Origin: Bifidobacterium samirii
GTDB lineage: Bacteria > Actinomycetota > Actinomycetes > Actinomycetales > Bifidobacteriaceae
DNA: 64,000 bases
Reading direction: 5' to 3'
NCBI RefSeq assembly: GCF_003952945.1
Contig: NZ_QXGK01000008.1
Span: forward strand, 32,789-96,788
Positions 11,798 through 20,786 of this stretch are shown here, piece after piece. Positions within the stretch are counted from its first letter, which is position 1. Each line of letters begins with the position of its first letter. The notes beneath the pieces were generated by a model, which had not been told where the DNA came from, did not search any database, and saw only the letters and a list, made by a program, of their open reading frames with translations. The translations under genes were made by a program, and so were the position numbers.

Positions 11798-12823
11798 ATG
11801 GAACCCATCAAGGCGATCCAGTACGGCTGCGGCAAGATGGCGAAGTACACCATCCGCTACATGCATGAGAAAGGCATCCAGATCGTCGGCGCGATCGACG
11901 TGAACCCCGCCGTCGTCGGCATGGACGCCGGCGAATTCGCCGGCATCGGCCCCATCGGCGTGCCGATCCGCGTCGACGCCGACGCCGTGCTCGACGAATG
12001 CGACGCCGACATCGCCGTCGTCACCCTCTTCAGCTTCACCGAGGAAATCGAGGCCATGTGCGCCAAGTGCCTCGAACACGGCGTGAGCGTCATCACCACC
12101 TGCGAGGAGGCCATCTACCCGTGGACCACCGCGCCGGCCGTCACCAACCGGCTCGACCGTCTCGCCAAGGACCACGACGCCACGATCGTCGGCTCCGGCA
12201 TGCAGGACATCTTCTGGGTCAACATGGTCGCGACCGTCGCCGCCGGCTGCCATACGATCCGCAGGATCACCGGCGCCGTCAGCTACAACGTCGAGGACTA
12301 CGGCCTGGCGCTCGCCAAGGCGCACGGCTGCGGCCTGACCGCCGACGAGTTCGAGGCCGAGCTCGCCCACCCGGAGACCGTCGTGCCCGCCTACGTGTGG
12401 AACTCCAACGAGGCGCTCGCCCAGAAGATGGGTCTGACAATCCGCGCCACGTCGCAGAGGAGCGTCCCGTACTTCAGCGACGTCGACGTGTACTCCGAGA
12501 CGATGGGCGAGACGATCCCCGCGGGCAAGTGCATCGGCATGTCCGCGGTGGTGACCACCGAGACGCATCAGGGCATCACGCTGGAGACGTCGTGCATCGG
12601 CAAGGTGTACGGTCCCGACGACGGCGACATGTGCGACTGGGCGATCGAAGGCGAGCCGGACGTCGAATACCACGTCGTCAAGCCGGCCACGGTCGAGCAC
12701 ACGTGCGCGACTGTCGTCAACCGCATCCCCGACGTGCTCAACGCGCCCGCCGGCTACGTGACCGCCGACCAGCTGGCCGAGATCTCGCATCTGGCGTACC
12801 CGGCCGCCATGTACGTGGAGTGA
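11798..12823 (+). CDS. 2,4-diaminopentanoate dehydrogenase-like (DHDP reductase fold)
   Basis: A 341-residue NAD(P)-dependent enzyme of the dihydrodipicolinate-reductase fold. The N terminus [20 protein letters not shown] carries the GxGxM dinucleotide-binding loop, followed by [11 protein letters not shown] and [15 protein letters not shown]. The opening closely resembles clostridial 2,4-diaminopentanoate dehydrogenases (ornithine fermentation), but bifidobacteria are not known for that pathway, so the true substrate is uncertain. It is longer than DapB (about 250 residues) and has a central domain of its own. It is single, with palindromic repeats on both sides; ATG 11798 follows AAGGAG. 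Confidence 0.72.
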   Translation: MEPIKAIQYGCGKMAKYTIRYMHEKGIQIVGAIDVNPAVVGMDAGEFAGIGPIGVPIRVDADAVLDECDADIAVVTLFSFTEEIEAMCAKCLEHGVSVITTCEEAIYPWTTAPAVTNRLDRLAKDHDATIVGSGMQDIFWVNMVATVAAGCHTIRRITGAVSYNVEDYGLALAKAHGCGLTADEFEAELAHPETVVPAYVWNSNEALAQKMGLTIRATSQRSVPYFSDVDVYSETMGETIPAGKCIGMSAVVTTETHQGITLETSCIGKVYGPDDGDMCDWAIEGEPDVEYHVVKPATVEHTCATVVNRIPDVLNAPAGYVTADQLAEISHLAYPAAMYVE

Positions 12824-12890
12824 CGTGGAGTGACGTTGCGTCGGACGTGACGGTCCGATCATCCGGCGGATGACGCCGCCGACCTGAGGG

Positions 12891-12990
12891 AGACACGCCC
12901 GGGTTGGCTGTACACAACGGCGGTTACGTCGTGGAATCGGCATGATTCCCGACGCAACCGCCGTTCCGTATGACCACTCCGGGCGTGTCG
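12891..12990. repeat. Dispersed palindromic repeat, copy 4
   Basis: A 100-bp copy, AGACACGCCCGGG ... GGCGGTTACGTCG mirrored by CGACGCAACCGCCG ... CTCCGGGCGTGTCG, with a handful of mismatches between the arms and a loop unlike the other copies. It lies between the convergent dehydrogenase and DUF262 genes. Confidence 0.9.
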
Positions 12991-13042
12991 CCATGTGGCG
13001 GTGGCGTTCGCCCGCCGCCGCACGACGACACACCCTAGGAAA

Positions 13043-15157
13043 TCAGGCCTCGCGCAGCCGGTATTCCTTCCAGATGTCGCCCAGACGCCGACCGTCGGCG
13101 CTGCGGCGCCACACGTCGAGTCCGCCGCTGCTGCCGCCGGCCGCGCGCGCCGCGGCGGTCGGCGACGCATACGACGAGCCGTCCTCCAGACGGAAGCGCC
13201 CGTCGTCGGTGACGGTCGCCGTCCACCGTTCGCCCTTGCGCGGGCGCTCCCAGACGAGCGTCTCGCCGGGTACGAGCAGTCCGGCGGCGACGATCTGGGC
13301 GATGGTGACGCGCTTGGACCCGCGTGCGGCCCGCCCCACACCGGCCGACCCGCCGCCGTCGGCGATCCGGGCGAGGTTGTCGCCGGTCAGGTCGGTCTGG
13401 TTCTCGTCGTAGCGGATGTCCCAGTATTCGGCGATGAGCCGCACGGTCTCCTCCTGACGGCGGCGCATCATCGCCGGCGTGCATTCGGCGTAATCGGCGA
13501 GCTGCGCGGTCAGCGGGAACCGCTTCGAATCCTGCCGCAGCAGCATCCGGTCGCGGCGGTCGGCGTACCCGTCGAGCCGGTCGAGCTGGTCGGCGCTGCC
13601 CTGGACGAGCGCCATGTCTGCGAGACGGTACATCCACTGGTCGTGCTCGCCGCCGTTCCAGCCCGCGTAGCCGTCCCGTCCGGCGATGTCGAGCGGCATG
13701 ATCGTGACCGCGGCGAGCCGGCGCGGGCGGGTGATCTTCATGCCTGCCTTGCGTTCGTTGGCGCGGATGAGCAGCAACCGGACGAGGTCGTCGTCGCCCT
13801 GCATCTCGCCGTGCAGCCGGATGAGCGCGGCGAGCCGCTGGTCGGCGTTGACGGCGAGGCCGCGCACGAGCCGCACCGGATAGCCCTTGTCGAGGTCGCG
13901 GATGGCGGCGGCCGCATGCCCGCGCCGTTCGATCGAGGGGGTGCGGTTGAGCGTGTCGATGCCGGTGAGCCGTTCGAGCGCGGCGAGGATGTCCTCGAGC
14001 CGCTGACGGTCGTGCAGGCCGAGCGCCTGTTCTCCGGCCGTGCCGCGCACCGCATGCGATCCGCGCGTGACGAACGGCGAGACGCCGTCGTCGGCCAGCG
14101 CGCGGAACGAGTGGACGAGCGCCCACATGGCGACGGGCTTCCACTCGGCGTTGCGGTAGTCGTGCAGCGCTTCGAGCCGGTCGCGCACCCATGCGGGCAG
14201 GACCGTGTCGGACGGATGGTCGAGGATGCGCCATGCGGTCGCGTAGGGGGCCAGCACGCGGTCGACGAACGCGGGCACGGTGCGCGCGTCGATATGCGGC
14301 TGGAGCACGTCGGCGAGGAACTCGTCGATGAGCTTGCCGGTGGCCGGCTTGCGGGTGAGGATGAGGTGCAGGAACTCGAAGAAGTCCTCGACGGCGCGCG
14401 GATCGTCGCCCAGCGGGTCGACGATGTCGTCCCAGCGTGCCGCATACGCGTCCATCGACGCGGCCGGCAGCGCGGCGGTGGCGCGCGCCTTGAACACGTC
14501 GGACGGCGTCAGCGGGAGGCCGCGCATGTTCATCACGTCGAAGATGCGGTGCGCGCCGTCGAGGTCGTCGGTGGTGACGATGACGAGCGTGACGCCGTTG
14601 ACGAGGTAGGAGGCGAAGCGGTGGCGCGCCTCGTCGTCCATGAGCGCGAGCGCGTCGTACGCCTGCCGCGTGTTGTGCATGATGGTGCGCTGCGCGGGCG
14701 ACGTCCAGTCGTCGTCGGTGAGGTCGAACAGCGCTTCGAGGTTGCCTTCCTGCACGTACTGGCGGAAGAACGCGGCGTCGCGTTCGCGCAGGGTGAGGCG
14801 CGGCTCGTTGCGGATGCCGCGCAGCTTGTCGCCGGGTTCGACGATGAGCGCGTCGAGCAGCCGCATCCATTCGGGGTCGCGTTCCAGGTCGCGCAATGCG
14901 GCGACGATGATCGACAGGGAGACGAGCCGCTGCTGTCCGTCGATGACCTGATAGGCGGATTCGCCGTCGCGTACGAGGATGAGCGATCCGAGGAAGTAGG
15001 GGACGTCGGGCGTACGCGACGCCTCGTCGACGTCGCCGATGAGCTGCAGCACGTGTTCGGGACGCCAGATGTAGGCGCGTTGGAACGATGGGATGCGGAA
15101 TCGGAAGTCGGGGGTGAACACCTTCCCGAGCGGCAGTTCCTTCGCGTTGATCGCCAT
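13043..15157 (-). CDS. DUF262 protein with C-terminal RAMA domain
   Basis: A 704-residue protein. The N-terminal DUF262 (GmrS/DndB-type ParB-like) domain shows FRIPSFQRAYIWRPEHV, YFLGSLIL, VIDGQQRL (DGQQR near residue 72) and DVMNMRGLPLTPSDVFKA. The middle matches the DUF1524/HNH half of GmrSD-like proteins, but the usual EHxxP box reads VTIMP, so the catalytic His is absent. The last 80 residues (KRVTIAQIVAAGLLVPGE to WKEYR) are a RAMA domain, often found in DNA-modification and restriction proteins. A defence role is inferred. ATG 15157 has GGGGCCC upstream only, so the ribosome-binding site is weak. Confidence 0.82.
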   Translation of the reverse strand: MAINAKELPLGKVFTPDFRFRIPSFQRAYIWRPEHVLQLIGDVDEASRTPDVPYFLGSLILVRDGESAYQVIDGQQRLVSLSIIVAALRDLERDPEWMRLLDALIVEPGDKLRGIRNEPRLTLRERDAAFFRQYVQEGNLEALFDLTDDDWTSPAQRTIMHNTRQAYDALALMDDEARHRFASYLVNGVTLVIVTTDDLDGAHRIFDVMNMRGLPLTPSDVFKARATAALPAASMDAYAARWDDIVDPLGDDPRAVEDFFEFLHLILTRKPATGKLIDEFLADVLQPHIDARTVPAFVDRVLAPYATAWRILDHPSDTVLPAWVRDRLEALHDYRNAEWKPVAMWALVHSFRALADDGVSPFVTRGSHAVRGTAGEQALGLHDRQRLEDILAALERLTGIDTLNRTPSIERRGHAAAAIRDLDKGYPVRLVRGLAVNADQRLAALIRLHGEMQGDDDLVRLLLIRANERKAGMKITRPRRLAAVTIMPLDIAGRDGYAGWNGGEHDQWMYRLADMALVQGSADQLDRLDGYADRRDRMLLRQDSKRFPLTAQLADYAECTPAMMRRRQEETVRLIAEYWDIRYDENQTDLTGDNLARIADGGGSAGVGRAARGSKRVTIAQIVAAGLLVPGETLVWERPRKGERWTATVTDDGRFRLEDGSSYASPTAAARAAGGSSGGLDVWRRSADGRRLGDIWKEYRLREA

Positions 15158-15260
15158 GTTGGGCCCCTTTGACTGCGTGGTTGCGGCTGTTCCAGACTAC
15201 CAGCGCGAAGCGTCGTACGGGCGTCGCGGCGTGGATGCCGGTCGCCTGCCATCCGCCTGA

Positions 15261-15361
15261 CGACACGCCCGGAGTGGGCATGCGGAACGGCGGTTGCGTC
15301 GGGAAAACACCGGTGATCTACGGTGCAACCGTCGTTCCGTATGACCACTCCGGGCGTGTCG
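15261..15361. repeat. Dispersed palindromic repeat, copy 5
   Basis: A 101-bp copy opening CGACACGCCCGGAGTGG and closing CCACTCCGGGCGTGTCG, with GGCGGTTGCGTC and CGGTGCAACCGTCG inside. Several bases differ between the arms, and the loop (GGGAAAACACCGGTGATCTA) is unique. It lies upstream of the DUF262 gene and downstream of the response regulator gene, both on the minus strand. Confidence 0.9.
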
Positions 15362-15419
15362 CCCACGGTGCCGTCTGCGTCATCGCTCGGCCGGTCGGGT
15401 CGTCGCGCCCGACATCAGG

Positions 15420-16187
15420 TCACTGCGCATACATGGCCGCCGGATCGTCGGGCGAGGGCAGGTCGGCGCGTTCGACGAGCCGGGCCATCTGCACGCGCCC
15501 CATCGCCAGCCGCTCCGACGCGGCCGACAGGTGCGCCTTGGCGGTGCGTTCGGAGATGAACATGCGCGCGGCGATCTGCGCGTTGGTGTAGCCTTCGGCG
15601 GCCAGCAGCACCGCCTCGCGCTCGCGCTCCGGCAGCGCGTCGAGCATCGCGCGCGCCTCGTCGCGCCGGGCCGCCGGCCGCCACGCGCGCAGTCCGGTGA
15701 TGAGCTGGCGCTGGCTGGCCGGATTGAACTGGGGTGCGCCGGAGCACACGTCGAGCACGCGGCGGATGATGTCGCGCGGCGCGTCGGTCTTGGACACGAA
15801 GCCCTCCGCGCCCGCCTCGACCGCCCGGTGCGCGGTGCCCGACGGGTTGAGCGAGGTGAGGATGAGCACATGCGGCGGCTGGGGGAGCGCGCGCAGCCGC
15901 CGGGTCGTCTCGATGCCGTCCATGCCGGGCATGGCCACGTCCATGAGGACCACGTCGGGACGTTCCCGCCGCGCGTGCTCGATCGCGTCCGCTCCGGCGG
16001 TCGACGTGGAGACGACGCTGATGCGCCCGTCGGAATAGTCGGCCAGGATCATGCCCATCGCCTGGCACACCATCGGATCGTCGTCGATGACGCTCACCCG
16101 GACCGGCCGGTCGTCGGCGCAGCCGCCGGCGGTCGGATCGTCGGCAGGGGAGAAGTCGGGAGCGGTTGCGTTCGTCACGCGTCCCAT
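15420..16187 (-). CDS. NarL/FixJ-family response regulator
   Basis: A 255-residue two-component response regulator. The receiver domain shows the acidic pair in VSVIDDDPMV, the phosphorylated Asp in PDVVLMDVAMPGMDG, Thr/Ser in ILTSLN and Lys in FVSKTDA. The C-terminal LuxR-type helix-turn-helix reads LPEREREAVLLAAEGYTNAQIAARMFISERTAKAHL. ATG 16187 overlaps the kinase stop codon by 13 bp; GTG at 16178, overlapping by four bases, is an equally plausible start. The partner kinase is immediately upstream in the same operon. Confidence 0.9.
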   Translation of the reverse strand: MGRVTNATAPDFSPADDPTAGGCADDRPVRVSVIDDDPMVCQAMGMILADYSDGRISVVSTSTAGADAIEHARRERPDVVLMDVAMPGMDGIETTRRLRALPQPPHVLILTSLNPSGTAHRAVEAGAEGFVSKTDAPRDIIRRVLDVCSGAPQFNPASQRQLITGLRAWRPAARRDEARAMLDALPEREREAVLLAAEGYTNAQIAARMFISERTAKAHLSAASERLAMGRVQMARLVERADLPSPDDPAAMYAQ

Positions 16188-17764
16188 TGTAACGGCGCGT
16201 ACCGGGCCGACGGCGGCACCTCGTAGGACCGGTATCCGGGCGCGTCGCGTCCGGACGGTGCGGGCGATTCGTATGCCCCGTATGATGCGGCCGGGGCGGA
16301 GACGCCGGAACCGTCCGTCGCCGTCCACGGCAGCGTCACGTCCAGATGGAACACGTGCCGACGGTCGGTCCCGTACCGGCATTCGCCGCCGATCTGGCCG
16401 ACGCGCGCCGCCAGTCCCGGCAGTCCCGCGCCGATGCGTGTGTCGGCCGGTCCGGTCGGTCCGCCCGGGGCGGCCGACACGGTCGTCGCGTCCAGGCCTG
16501 CCGGCGTCGATGATGACACCGACGTCGGATTGCTCGCATGGATGTGCACGCCCGACTCCGGCCCCGCATCCACCTCCAGCGACACGGGCGCGCCCGGCGC
16601 ATGCCGGCGCGCGTTCGTCAGCGCCTCCTGCACCGTCCGATACGCCGCCTTGCCGATCCGCTCGTCCAGTTCGCCCAGCTGCCGGATGTCGATCCACGTA
16701 TCCAACGCCATACCCGCCTGCCGCGCGTCCTCGACCAGCGCACCCAGCGACTCGCGCGTCAGCGACGTCTCATCGTCACCGGCAGCCAACTGCTCCCACG
16801 CCCGCTGAGGGTGACGCAGCATGTCGATGATCGCATGCGCCTCGTCGAGCGCGCCCGCCGACTGGCGTCGGATCTCATCGGCCTTGAGCGCGACCGCCTC
16901 GGCGCGCCGACGGTCCTCCTCGCCGCCCGCATCCGCGCCGGACGGCCCGGACAGACGGTCGGCCTCGGCCTGCAGGGCGCTCGCGTTGAGCGCGATGAGC
17001 GACAGCGAATGCGCGAGCGTGTCATGCGCCTCGGCGGCGATCGCGTCGGCCAGCTGCTGGCTGTCGAGATCGTGCCGCAGACTCTCCGCGCGCCGGGTCG
17101 CCGCCTCCGCCTTCGCGACGGACTGGCGGACGTGGGCGTGCGAGCGGATGACCAGCCCCGAGACGACCGCGACCGCCATGCCGAACAGGGCGGTCAGCAG
17201 CGCCGTGACGACGATCGTGCGCTCGCTGGCCAGCATGCGCATCGGCACGCCCGGCAGGTCGTCCGGGACGGCCGGATCGGAGAAGATCTCATGCCACAGC
17301 GACGATTCGGCCGGCTGCAGTGCGTCGCGCAGCTGCGCCCACAGCGACGTCGCGAGCGCCGCGACGATGGCCGGCATCGTGCGCGAGGCGCCGCGGCGTC
17401 GGGCGATGAGCGCGGTGAGGGCCATGAGCATGAGCGTCGGATCGTAGGGGAATGCGAGCGTGACGGCCAGCGTGATCCAGAACGTGGATTCGGGGTGGCG
17501 GTCGCGTCGCAGCAGCAGGAACGGCCAGACGAACGCGAGGAACGTGCCGAGCAGCAGCCATGCGTAGAACGGGTCGCCGTCGTCGCGTTCGAGGTACGGC
17601 TGCGCGCGGAACGATATCTGCGCCAGGCACATGAACATGGCCGACGGGATCATCGCCGTCGTGCACCAGCCTTGGGTGCACACCGGCACGTCGCCGTCGT
17701 CCGTCGCCGCCGGCCGCATGCGCATGCCGGACGGCCTCTCCTCTCGTTCGTTCATGCTCCCCAC
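16175..17764 (-). CDS. Sensor histidine kinase, HisKA_3 type
   Basis: A 529-residue membrane sensor kinase partnered with the downstream NarL-type regulator. About five to six hydrophobic segments (residues 35-215) form the sensor part. The dimerisation box with the phospho-accepting His is EAHDTLAHSLSLIALNASALQ near residue 245. The ATPase domain has AYRTVQEALTNARRHA (N-box) and GAGLPGLAARVGQIGG (G-box), with a Pro/Ala/Thr-rich insert between them and a 45-residue disordered tail, both unusual. The signal is unknown. ATG 17764 or the in-frame ATG 17755 may start it. Confidence 0.88.
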   Translation of the reverse strand: MGSMNEREERPSGMRMRPAATDDGDVPVCTQGWCTTAMIPSAMFMCLAQISFRAQPYLERDDGDPFYAWLLLGTFLAFVWPFLLLRRDRHPESTFWITLAVTLAFPYDPTLMLMALTALIARRRGASRTMPAIVAALATSLWAQLRDALQPAESSLWHEIFSDPAVPDDLPGVPMRMLASERTIVVTALLTALFGMAVAVVSGLVIRSHAHVRQSVAKAEAATRRAESLRHDLDSQQLADAIAAEAHDTLAHSLSLIALNASALQAEADRLSGPSGADAGGEEDRRRAEAVALKADEIRRQSAGALDEAHAIIDMLRHPQRAWEQLAAGDDETSLTRESLGALVEDARQAGMALDTWIDIRQLGELDERIGKAAYRTVQEALTNARRHAPGAPVSLEVDAGPESGVHIHASNPTSVSSSTPAGLDATTVSAAPGGPTGPADTRIGAGLPGLAARVGQIGGECRYGTDRRHVFHLDVTLPWTATDGSGVSAPAASYGAYESPAPSGRDAPGYRSYEVPPSARYAPLQWDA

Positions 17765-17973
17765 CGTAGCCGCTGCCCGCGTCCGGCGCGATGGGCCGTA
17801 CGGGCGCGCGTCGGCGCATGCGCTCGCCCGAACGGGCGACGGGAAATGTCCGTTCGTCCACTGACGCCGCGCCGCGAATCCCGGTAGCGTCGGAAGGCGT
17901 CAAGGACGAGTCCCGTCCCCATCCGCCGCGGACCATTCCGGGCATGCGGGACGACATAGAGAAAGAAGGAATC

Positions 17974-18627
17974 ATGGATACTTCGACCATGCAGCAGCCC
18001 ACCCAGCAGCCGGCGCCCCAGCAGGCGGCGAAGAAGCCGGTATGGAAGCGCTGGTGGTTCTGGGTCGTCGTCGTGATCGTCGTCGCGGCCCTCTTCGGCG
18101 GCGGCGCCACCCAGTCCGCGAAGGACGGTGACGTCTCCTCGCCGAACGCGCAGACGCAGACCCAGCAGCCAGCCGACGGCGGCGACACGTCCGCCGACGC
18201 GTCCAAGGCCGACGACGCGAAGGACGAGACGGCCAAGCCGTCCGGCGAGCAGGACATGGAGGGCGACCTAAACCAGCTTCATGTGAAGATCGTGTCCGCA
18301 GTGCGCTCCGGCAACGACTACAACGGCCAGCCGACCGTGCTCGTGACCTACGAGTGGACGAACAACACCGACAAGAACAACTCGTTCGCCGCGCTGGCGA
18401 ATCCGAAGGTGTTCCAGAACGGCGCGTCGCTCGACACCGCGATCTATCTGGATTCGCCCGAGGGCTACGACGTGAACTCGTATCTGACCGAACTGCAGGC
18501 CGGCGCGAGCGGCACCGTCACGCTGGGCTACGTGCTGGAGGGCGATTCGCCGGTCACCGTGGACGTCACCGACCTCGTGTCGTGGGACGACTCCGTGAAG
18601 GTCACGCACACGTTCGACCTGCAGTGA
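17974..18627 (+). CDS. DUF5067 membrane-anchored protein
   Basis: A 217-residue protein with a Gln/Pro-rich cytoplasmic N terminus, one membrane helix (WWFWVVVVIVVAALFGGG, residues 27-44), a disordered Gln/Asp/Ser/Lys linker and an extracellular beta-sandwich (residues 100-217) with VLVTYEWTNNTDKNNSF, typical of DUF5067/DUF4352 domains. Such proteins sit on the outer face of the membrane in bifidobacteria and other Gram-positives; their function is unknown. ATG 17974 has GAAAGAAGGA upstream. It reads away from the two-component operon. Confidence 0.82.
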   Translation: MDTSTMQQPTQQPAPQQAAKKPVWKRWWFWVVVVIVVAALFGGGATQSAKDGDVSSPNAQTQTQQPADGGDTSADASKADDAKDETAKPSGEQDMEGDLNQLHVKIVSAVRSGNDYNGQPTVLVTYEWTNNTDKNNSFAALANPKVFQNGASLDTAIYLDSPEGYDVNSYLTELQAGASGTVTLGYVLEGDSPVTVDVTDLVSWDDSVKVTHTFDLQ

Positions 18628-18682
18628 CCTGCAAGTGACGCGGCGGCGCATCGTCGCGCAACGGGACGATACGGCCGGCGTC

Positions 18683-18721
18683 GGGCGCTCGTCTCCCCGG
18701 GGGAAGGGGAGGCGGGCGCCC
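18683..18721 (+). terminator. Hairpin after DUF5067 gene
   Basis: GGGCGC, then CTCCCC, pair with GGGGAG and GCGCCC across a short loop, giving a two-part stem with an internal bulge. It lies 56 bp after the DUF5067 stop codon in a region with no gene. There is no U-tract. Confidence 0.45.
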
Positions 18722-18831
18722 TCGCGTCGTGTCGCAATGGTGAAGAACCGCCGGCGCACAGCGTAATCCCATGGAACTCCCAGCTCGTCTCCCGTAGGAT
18801 GGGACGCAGGAAAACGACATAAGGAGTCATC

Positions 18832-19674
18832 ATGGCATTCGGCCAGCAGCCGCGCGGCGGCAACCCGTACGACAATCAGTACAACCAATACAACAACCAA
18901 TACAACAACCAGTACGGCGCCCCGCAGTACGGCCAGCCGTACGCGTACGGCCCGTCCGGCGCGGCGATGAACGCGCAGATGGCCTACTCGTACGAGGAGG
19001 TCCAGTCCGCCAAGCGCGCCTCGGTCACCAAGGCGTACGGCGAGATGACGGTCGGCCTGCTCATCACCGCGGCCGTCGCCGTGGTCGCGCAGGCGACCGG
19101 CGCGTACGCGCGCTTCATCATGGCCACCGGTCTGATCGGCGTGTTCCTGTTCGCCGCCGTCCAGGTCGGTCTGGCGGTCTGGCTGGGCGCGCGCATCATG
19201 ACGATCAAGGCGTCGACCGCGCGCGTCATGTTCTACGTGTACGCGGCGCTCATGGGCTTCACGCTCAGCTCCGTGTTCATGATCTACGACCTGGGCTCGA
19301 TCGGCCTGGCGCTGGGCATGACCGCCCTGTTCTTCCTCGTGCTCACGATGTTCTCGATGACCACGAAGCTCGACATGCTCAAGGCCGGCCCGATCCTCAT
19401 GGTCGGTCTGATCGTGCTCATCGTCTCCCAGCTGATCCTCTCGTTCATCCCCGGCACGAGCGGCATGACCCAGCTCGTGTGCGCGATCGGCCTGATCCTG
19501 TTCGCCGGCATGACGATGTACGACGCGCAGCAGACGCGCGCCCTGTTCGCCGCCTACGAGGCGCAGGGCCCGGAGATGATCCGCAAGATTTCGGTGGTCT
19601 GCGCGCTCAACCTGTACCTGGACTTCGTGAACATGTTCCTGTACGTCCTCCAGCTCCTCGGCGACCGCGACTAG
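18832..19674 (+). CDS. Bax1-I/YccA-like membrane protein
   Basis: A 280-residue membrane protein. The first 45 residues are Asn/Gln/Tyr-rich with a repeated QYNNQYNNQY pattern, followed by a Bax inhibitor-1 domain with seven hydrophobic segments (residues 66-275), including ALMGFTLSSVFMIYDLGS and IGLILFAGMTMYDAQQTR. The AMTMYDAQ-like Asp pair of the last helices is typical of the family, in which some members are pH-sensitive calcium leak channels; a role here is inference. ATG 18832 follows AAGGAG. It is monocistronic with a strong hairpin after it. Confidence 0.9.
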   Translation: MAFGQQPRGGNPYDNQYNQYNNQYNNQYGAPQYGQPYAYGPSGAAMNAQMAYSYEEVQSAKRASVTKAYGEMTVGLLITAAVAVVAQATGAYARFIMATGLIGVFLFAAVQVGLAVWLGARIMTIKASTARVMFYVYAALMGFTLSSVFMIYDLGSIGLALGMTALFFLVLTMFSMTTKLDMLKAGPILMVGLIVLIVSQLILSFIPGTSGMTQLVCAIGLILFAGMTMYDAQQTRALFAAYEAQGPEMIRKISVVCALNLYLDFVNMFLYVLQLLGDRD

Positions 19675-19694
19675 CGGATTCCGCCACGGCATGA

Positions 19695-19727
19695 CGAGGG
19701 CCGGCTCCCTGATGGGGCCGGCCCTCG
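19695..19727 (+). terminator. Hairpin terminator after Bax1-like gene
   Basis: Perfect 11-bp stem (CGAGGGCCGGC with its complement at 19717-19727) and 11-nt loop, 20 bp after the stop codon. The tail is not T-rich. Confidence 0.65.
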
Positions 19728-19809
19728 CCGCATATACGGGCAGTCCGTCCGAACCGTCGTCGATGCCCGCCGTCGCGACCGTCACCGCGGTGGGTTACGG
19801 TTGTGCCTC

Positions 19810-20775
19810 ATGACAAGGCAGGAAATCATCGGCATGGCGTGTCTGACGCTGACCGCGCTGATCTGGGGCTTCGCGTTCGTGTCCCAGGTGCAGGGCATGG
19901 AATCCATGACCCCGCTGTTCTTCAACGCCTCGCGATTCACGCTGGGCGCACTGTCCCTGATCCCGCTGCTGGCGTTCAACGCGGCGCGCCGGCGCGGGGA
20001 GGCCGCGCAGGAGTCGACGCACCAACGGGAAGACGGGGAGGCGTCCGCCGCGGCGCCGTTGCCGGTGCGGCTGTGGTCGAATCCGGTCGTCGTGGGCGTG
20101 GTGTGCGGCGTGTTCCTGTTCCTGGCCAGCACGCTGCAGCAGTACGGCATCGCCGTGGGCCGGTCCGCCGGGCGCGCCGGGTTCATCACGGCCCTGTACA
20201 TCGTGATGGTGCCGCTGCTCGCGTTCGTGTTCCTGCGACGGCGCGTCGGCGTGACGACGCTGGCCAGCGTCGCCGTCGCCGTGGTCGGCTTCTACGTGCT
20301 GTGCGTGACCGACGGCTTCGGCACGCTCACGCTCGCCGACTGGCTGCTGCTGTTCACCGCCGTGCTGTTCGCCGCCCACATCCTCGTCATCGACGTGTGG
20401 GGGTCGCGCATCGACCCGATCCTGCTGTCGTTCGTGCAGTTCGCCACGACGGCGCTGCTCAGCTGGGCCGGATCGCTGGTCGAAGGCTCGGTCGACTGGG
20501 CGGGTGCGGCCGACGCGTGGATCGCCGTCGTCTACGCCGGCCTGGGGTCGGTGGGCGTCGCCTATACGCTGCAGGCGGTCGGTCAGCGCTGGGTGCCGCC
20601 GACGCGCGCGTCGCTGATCATGTCGCTCGAATCGTTCTTCTCGGTCGTGGGCGGCGCGCTGCTGCTGGGCGAGAGCATGACGCCGCGCGGCTATCTGGGC
20701 TGTGCGCTCATCTTCGCCGGCACCCTGCTGGCCCAGCTCCCCGACGACATGTTCGCCAGACGCCGGCAGGCGTAG
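19810..20775 (+). CDS. EamA/DMT-family transporter
   Basis: A 321-residue drug/metabolite transporter-superfamily protein with ten predicted membrane helices in two EamA repeats: residues 1-150 start with LTLTALIWGFAFVSQ, and 165-310 include MSLESFFSVVGGALLLGE, the family's C-terminal signature. A hydrophilic 30-residue insert (RRRGEAAQESTH ...) separates helices two and three. Substrates of this superfamily vary and none can be deduced. ATG 19810 is preferred over a TTG three codons upstream. It converges with the alarmone synthetase gene, with only 11 bp between stop codons. Confidence 0.86.
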   Translation: MTRQEIIGMACLTLTALIWGFAFVSQVQGMESMTPLFFNASRFTLGALSLIPLLAFNAARRRGEAAQESTHQREDGEASAAAPLPVRLWSNPVVVGVVCGVFLFLASTLQQYGIAVGRSAGRAGFITALYIVMVPLLAFVFLRRRVGVTTLASVAVAVVGFYVLCVTDGFGTLTLADWLLLFTAVLFAAHILVIDVWGSRIDPILLSFVQFATTALLSWAGSLVEGSVDWAGAADAWIAVVYAGLGSVGVAYTLQAVGQRWVPPTRASLIMSLESFFSVVGGALLLGESMTPRGYLGCALIFAGTLLAQLPDDMFARRRQA

Positions 20776-20786
20776 GCCGGCGCGCG

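Noticed and set aside
16188-16697. N-terminal extension of the response regulator
   Set aside because: It lies inside the kinase gene in another frame and has no domain; the receiver domain begins shortly after 16187.
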